From the NCBI GenBank assembly GCA_001414485.1, contig LLEY01000310.1:1-36449 (forward strand): a stretch of DNA of 36,449 bases, in the 5' to 3' direction. The position numbers and the translations under genes were made by a program. The DNA comes from Calycina herbarum. Its lineage: Eukaryota; Ascomycota; Leotiomycetes; Helotiales; Pezizellaceae. Each line of letters begins with the position of its first letter. The stretch's first letter is position 1. This document shows, piece after piece, positions 31,297 to 36,449 of this stretch. The notes beneath the pieces are model-generated. The model was not told the DNA's origin, made no database searches, and was given only the letters and a program-made list of their open reading frames with translations.

Positions 31297-32102
31297 ATGT
31301 TGGGCAGGATGTACTCGTCGATGAACTCCTCTCAGAGCAGTTGGGTATTAATCCCCGACAAAGCTTCCTCTCAACCACAACTCCCAGAACTCGAGTTCTC
31401 ACCCCAAGACGAGGCAGCAAACTGGGCAACCGATTGTATTTCAGCGTTGGAGCAGGGTGCTAATCGAGCTGTGGTCCATGTAAATCTCACTCACTATTTC
31501 TCCAATTTTGGTCTTCGTCGAGATCGAGAGAATAAACTTATCTTTGGTTGGCCCCTTCTTCAATTACCTTATCCGCCTGCTGGACTCCCGTTATCGCCGG
31601 TGGAATAATGTGCATGGGATGAAGATGGGGAGGAGTTGAGAGAGTTACAAGCGTATCTGGATGAGGAAGATGCGGAGATCGCGAGGTGGGGGAGAGGTGG
31701 TAATCCTTTGTCAAAGTATGCGAATTAATAGTTTTTCCTTCTTCGTTCCCTCCTTCATTCACTGATGCTAAACCCAGTCCTCACTATCCCCTCAACGAAG
31801 CAGAAATTGAAACTTTGTTGCTTTCACAGACTGCGGAGCTTTATCTCCATGCACCAACCCCATTATCGCCAGAGGAACAGCGTATGGAGGAGGAGGAGGA
31901 GGAGGAGGAGGAGGCGGAGGAGGTTCTGAGGTTGCAATTGGAGTTTGCAATGGATAATAATGTCGCTCAACAAGTAATCAACGATAGCGCGAGAGCAGGA
32001 GAAAAACCAGAAGAACATATCCTCTGCACCGAACACTTCTTTCGAGGCTTCCTAGGACCAACGAAGTTATCTGAAAGCTGTGATCACGAACCTTCGGTCT
32101 GA
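31297..32102 (+). pseudogene. Acidic hypothetical gene with one in-frame stop
   Basis: The reading is 31297-31715 joined to 31778-32102 across a 62-nt intron (GTATGC ... gatgctaaacccag, phase 2), 247 codons plus a stop. One TAA interrupts it at 31606-31608, after PLSPVE. Beyond it the frame continues convincingly: CAWDEDGEELRELQAYLDEE, then NPHYPLNEAEIETLLLSQT and an 11-residue Glu run from a GGA/GAG repeat near 31888-31920. CAA to TAA (Gln) would explain the stop by one C-to-T change. The protein is acidic and helix-prone, with no signal peptide or membrane segment; I do not recognise it. Alternatives are an unrecognised intron that removes the stop, a real 103-residue protein, or a sequencing error. 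Confidence 0.5.
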
Positions 32103-32829
32103 GGGACCTTCTAAAATCCGAGATCAAAAGATCAACACCCACCCATTGGGGCGTTTTGTCTCCCATTTTCGTTTCCCACAAAACGACGGGGGTCACGAAT
32201 TGAATTTAGACCAGCCTTTGACCGACGCTGTATGTTTTTATCTATTTAAATTCTAGAAAATGCCAGAAGAAGGGCCCAGGAAAAGAGAGGGACCAAAATT
32301 CGTGAAATGTTACGGAGGAAATCACAGGGAATTTGAAGGATCCGGGGAAAATGAGAATCTTACCCAAATGCTCGTCACCAGATTTTGTTCCCAGAATCGT
32401 AGTCCTGACCAAACACGTCCGAAGAAAAAAACGGAAATTAATCAGCCCCCACCGAACAGCACAGTAACAGCAATTTACAACAAGATATCCCCTAGACCTT
32501 CCATGTTCCACACGTGAGGTCGTGATAGGCGCCGTTAGTCAAACTACTTCAAACGGACAGGGAAACTAGAACACTGACGAATAAGGAGAACTTCGAATAG
32601 CACTCGTTCGGACAGGACCAATTGAACGTGTCAAATATCGAATACGCGCCTCACTTGAGTGTGCTAGATGCTTGGCGGAACATGGGGTCTAGGGGATAAT
32701 GATCGTTTGAAATCTTGCATTATTATTTTGTATAATTGAGAAATCTAATATCAGGCGGACACAAACGCAAAAAGGCACGGTCCAAGAAACGTACGATCCA
32801 GATATTCGACTTTCATCAACTAAACATTT
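32103..32829. other. Intergenic between convergent genes, nothing recognised
   Basis: 3' regions of the acidic gene (+) and LEU2 (-). Frames at 32242-32517 on both strands overlap each other fully and have no domain. Confidence 0.5.
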
Positions 32830-34147
32830 TTAACCAAGGGTAGCGAGAACTTTGACCAATTCGGCGGCCACGGCATCTCCAACCTCGGTGGTAGAGCTGG
32901 TTCCTCCGATGTCTTTGGTTCGGATACCATTCTCGATTGTATTCCTAACTGCGTCCTCGACAGCCTTGGCTTCTTTGGGGAGTTGAAGGGAGTATTGGAG
33001 CATCATTGCGACGGAAAGAATTGTACCAACCGGGTTGACAATTCCTTGACCGGAAATATCGGGTGCGGATCCTAGAATAGTTGTTAGAAATGCCAAATTG
33101 TCATAATACCCAAAGACTTACCGTGAATTGGTTCATAGATACCATTGCACTTCCCCTTTCCATCTGGCAAACCGGACAAACTAGCACTTGGTGACAATCC
33201 AATACTACCAGGAATCATGCTTGCCTCATCACTGATAATGTCTCCAAACAAATTGCTTGTAATGACAATACCATTGAGGGCTCTTGGATTCTTGACCATC
33301 AGCATAGCTGCACTATCAATCAAATGATGGCCAATTTCCAAAGTTGGGAATTCCTTTGCCATAACCTCAGTGACAACCTTGCGCCAGAGTCTGCTAGTAG
33401 CCAAAACATTTGCCTTATCCAAACTCCAGACCTTCAACGGAGGATCGTGTTGCAATGCGAGATGTGCACCAAGTCTGGTAATTCGTTCGATTTCAGGACG
33501 GGAGTATGGTTCCGTATCCCAAGCAATTCCGTCGCCATCATCTTCTTTTCGCTCTCCAAAGTATATTCCTCCTGTCAACTCGCGGATGATGTTGAAGTTG
33601 GTACCTCGGCAGATCTCAGCCTTAAGTGGGGAAATTTCGACGAGGGATTCGGATGCGAAACTGCATGGTCGAAGGTTTCCATATGTGCCCATTTGTTTTC
33701 GCAGAGCTAGGATACCTTGCTCTGGTCTAACCTTTCCAGTTCCCCATTTTGGACCTCCAATTGCACCTAGAAGGACTGCATCGGCAGCTTTTGCGGCCTC
33801 AAGGGCTTCGGTTGTGAGGGGTTCTCCAGTTGCGTCAATTGAGCACTGTGGACCGATTAGAACATTGTTTCAGGTTGAGATATTGTGCAGAGTTACTTAC
33901 ACCACCAAGAAGATGATTCTGGAAATTGAATGTTCCAACGCTTGGTCGCTTTTCCTCAATGACCTTCAGGATCTGCAAGTTCAGTCAGTATGTACCCCGC
34001 CATTCAACGCACAAGCTTGTTCGTACCTTGACGGCCTCTGCAATAACCTATTCTTTGTTAGTATAGGTTCTTTCCATCAATCCGCAAGGAGATTACCTCA
34101 GGACCACAGTGGTCCCCCCCAAAGACAACAATGTTATGAACTGCCAT
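32830..34147 (-). CDS. LEU2: 3-isopropylmalate dehydrogenase, 369 aa, five exons
   Basis: Oxidises and decarboxylates 3-isopropylmalate to 2-oxoisocaproate with NAD+, the third step of leucine biosynthesis. Exons on the minus strand are 34097-34147, 34027-34047, 33901-33972, 33122-33845 and 32830-33071; the introns are 49, 54, 55 and 50 nt, all GT-AG. The spliced length equals the usual fungal enzyme. The start [18 protein letters not shown] is the standard N-terminus. The decarboxylating dehydrogenase signature lies at 246-265 ([20 protein letters not shown]). Catalytic and binding residues are present: R136 in IIRELTGG, K192 in SLDKANV, and metal-binding D225, D250 and D254. The end, with [20 protein letters not shown], forms the NAD site. 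The second exon is only 21 nt (VIAEAVK). There is no mitochondrial presequence, as expected for a cytosolic enzyme. No clear Leu3-type CCGG-N4-CCGG site was seen upstream. Confidence 0.96.
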
Positions 34148-34574
34148 TTTGTGCCGTGTGTATATGTTGAGCCCAAGAAGTTTTTTTGGGATGATACTTG
34201 TTGTTACCTTGGTGGTGGGGAGGAGCTCCGATTACGGAGGCCGAGGGCGATGGCGCGGCCTTGGCTTTGCACCACTTCGGCTTGTGCTGCTAGCAGGACC
34301 TGGAACTTCAATCATCACATTTCACTTCGTAGATTCTTCAATGTTCCAGACTTTTGGATATAGAACAAACTTGTTGCAATAGAGGGAGGGGTTGTACGGA
34401 GCAGGATTTTTACACTCGAAGAACAGAATATATATCCGGTAAGAGTTTCTGTCTGTAACTGCAAGTTCTCTACAGACTTGGGTGCCAGCCCTTAAGCGAA
34501 TTCAGCCAAGGAATGCTGGTTGACTATTTACTTCCCGCACACTAAAAGACAAAATATAGTACTGGTTTCCATTA
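34148..34574. promoter_or_regulatory. LEU2 upstream region and 3' side of the CorA-like gene
   Basis: Both neighbours are on the minus strand, so this 427-bp stretch holds the CorA-like gene's 3' end and the LEU2 promoter and leader. A TATA-like atatatat (about 34427-34434) lies roughly 280 bp upstream of the LEU2 start. Plus-strand frames here (34109-34363, 34149-34382) are not supported. Confidence 0.4.
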
Positions 34575-36449
34575 TTACGAATGCCCCATCTCAATTTCAC
34601 TTCCCTTATCACTGGTTTCCCTCCTGTTCTCCCTTGAAGAGATCCTTGATATCAAGTGTCCATGGAAGGCAATGAGATATGTCCCGCTGATAATAGCCAA
34701 AGAAACAGGACCTGCTATACTCCAGAAGAATTTCTGGTCTCCTTTCATAGTCCGCACGTCTGTTGTGTTCATTCCTATATGTGTGCATGCATTAGTTTCT
34801 CTCCTATCTCTTTTTAAGCGAAATTTTGACCGTTGTTTGGGGTGCGGTAAAGAGATATAGGCGTAGTGAGTATAGAAATAATGAAGATAAGAGAGCACAT
34901 ACCAAAATAAGAAGTGAAAAATGAAAGAGGCAAAAATATGACAGTTATAACCGTGAATACCAAGATAGACCTATTTTGAGATTGATTCCTTTTCGCGAGA
35001 TCGACTTGGAGTTGAGTTTCTTTTGCCATCCGGAGGGCAATTTCAGATTGAAGGTTGGCAGTTCCGATTGAGCTTAGTTGGAATAGCTGTTGTTCCCAGG
35101 GCGTTAACCCCCCAAAAATAAACACTCACTCCTCTCATAAACCACGCTACTTTCTCTTATAACTTTTCAGAAAAGAACACTTACCAAAGTTTGCAGCTCA
35201 CTGGCCCTATCAAGCAAACGCTTGAGAGATTCCAGATGGGCTGCTCTCGTTTCTATCGCATAATCAAAAGTCTTGGATACTTCGACGCCCCTGCTTGTAC
35301 TTGGTGGGTGCAAGGATTTTTGTGCGTCTCTTAATTCCTTCATAATTTTGATTTGGGAATGGAGTGGCTCGAGGAGGAGAGTCAGTTCGGCAACGAAGAG
35401 TGACATGTCTTTTATTAATGGCTTTATCAGTTCGTGGTCATAGATCGTGTGGATTCTGTATTGCTTGAGAGTATATTAGAACTTGAGACCTTTCCAGGTT
35501 GGGTAAATCAAGTCACATAGTATATTTTTGTGAATGAGGAGAATCTACTAACAAGACTGGAAAGATGCTTCCGGTAAGTGGGTTCGTAAGTTCCCATGCA
35601 TGTGTCTGCTTCGTCTAGCATTTTTATAGTAATCTCACCCCAGTCTTCCGAGCTGGGTGGTTTTTCCCATGTTTCTTGGAAATTGTCGCTTATGCTTCCA
35701 TTTCGGTACGCGCAAATCGTGGCTACAACTTTTTATGAGCAAAAGCTTTGACCTGCAGGAATCGTGCGCAAAAAAACGCTGCGGGAGAGAAGAGGACAAA
35801 TGAGAACATTCAGCCTACATGCTTCTGGGAAAATAATAATCCAAAGTGGCTCAACAACAAGCAAACTTTTATTCCTCCCTTCAGATCTTCCCATCTCTCT
35901 AATTATTCCTCCACCTTTCCCCAAGGAGGTTTGTCTCTCGTCTAACTTTACTGTGTCGAAGTCTCCACACGCGTATTCGAATAGTGCTCTGGCACTCTGC
36001 ACTCTTTCGGGTCTAACATCGCTATCACCTCGCCAGTCTTCTTCTAAGGTACTCTCCCCCATGAAGTCAAAAGACCTGGAATATCTCGACTGTGAAATCT
36101 CTGGAAATGCAGTTCGGGATTGAGATTGCATTAAAGTGATAACTCTTTCCGAGTTTTTCCGCTTGAGATACGTGTTATGAAATTCAAGGTTGATAACAGG
36201 GTAAATTAAAGCTATGTAGGTGTGGGTGAAATTAGTGGGGTTGGCGTTGTAGTTGGGTCTTAATGGGAAAGTAGAGAGAAGTGGCGGTGGGAAGACGTTG
36301 TAGTAGCCATTATTGGACTGGAAGTAGGGGAGGAGTTTGTGAGACATGAGGCGAACTTGTTCAGAGGGGAGAGGATATATGGATTGGAAAATCTGGAAGA
36401 GAAATAAGTCTCCACTCGTTTCGCGAGGTTGAAAAAGAGGGGAAATGAA
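34575..36449 (-). CDS. CorA-like metal ion transporter, 5'-partial, at least 487 aa
   Basis: Likely a Mg2+ (or related divalent ion) channel-type transporter of the CorA/MIT superfamily. The model on the minus strand is 35819-36449 (open to the window edge), 35553-35722, 35185-35463, 34903-35086 and 34575-34774. The introns are 96, 89, 98 and 128 nt; the first acceptor (TTGTAG at 35723, or AAAAAG six bases upstream) is uncertain. The long soluble part has VVEPLWIIIFPE, then the helical region TIYDHELIKPLIKDMSLFVA and ASELQTLLFQLSSIGTANLQ. Membrane segment 1 (SILVFTVITVIFLPLSFFTS) leads into the family signature Y-F-G-M-N; the intron splits the Gly codon of GMN. Membrane segment 2 is FFWSIAGPVSLAIISGTYLI, then a short charged tail (to MGHS). 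Reading continues without a stop to 36449, so the true start lies outside; the ATG at 36347 is internal. Confidence 0.85.

Noticed and set aside
32242..32517. Two fully overlapping frames on opposite strands
   Set aside because: Mutual shadows in an intergenic region; neither shows a domain.
33370..34382. 266-codon and smaller plus-strand frames over LEU2
   Set aside because: Antisense to exons of a certain enzyme gene; no evidence of their own.
1..36449. tRNA or rRNA genes
   Set aside because: I looked for tRNA cloverleaf landmarks (GGTTCGA-type B boxes) and rRNA-like blocks and saw none I could defend; a tRNAscan run would settle it.

Overview
The window looks like nuclear DNA of a filamentous ascomycete (Pezizomycotina; Leotiomycetes is a guess). 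The evidence is short GT-AG introns of about 50 to 135 nt with CTAAC-like branch points, fungal-type CorA, DUF3716 and LEU2 genes, and a transposon block decayed in the manner of repeat-induced point mutation (RIP). The decayed block is TpA-rich, almost free of CpA/TpG, and its conceptual proteins carry TAA/TAG where Gln is expected. It falls into two sharply different halves.

Positions 1 to about 21,100 are a transposon graveyard with no intact gene. It holds eight copies or fragments of a 430-560 bp LTR-like repeat (here LTR1) and one LTR1-derived fold-back element. There are also three copies of a second LTR family (LTR2) with a gag remnant, two copies of a Ty3/gypsy chromovirus integrase-chromodomain end, two Ty1/copia pieces (gag-protease and RT/RNase H), and a LINE endonuclease piece. 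A retroposon with an (AAT)n tail and a 13-bp target duplication is present, as are several Fot1/pogo-type DNA transposons. Insertion order can be read from target duplications. A pogo element (12109-15488, TA duplication) sits in a copia RNase H region and carries a retroposon and a solo LTR1 (duplication gactc). A second pogo element (16830-20261, TA) sits in an unidentified open frame; it contains an inverted, internally deleted copy of its own family (17362-18940, TA), which contains a solo LTR1 (duplication ttttt).

From about 21,100 to the end the composition is ordinary and genes appear. In order they are: a two-exon acidic protein of unknown function (-); a nonsense-ridden relative (-) of a small secreted cysteine-containing protein, followed by an apparently intact member (+); a FAR1-like/DUF3716 zinc-binding protein (-); a Mn-type cation diffusion facilitator (+); an acidic hypothetical gene with one in-frame stop (+); LEU2, 3-isopropylmalate dehydrogenase, with five exons (-); and a CorA-like metal ion transporter (-) that runs off the right edge. 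These genes form no operon or obvious cluster. The two secreted-protein loci lie next to the RIP block, and the damaged copy carries two stops compatible with C-to-T change, so RIP-like mutation may have reached outside the transposons.
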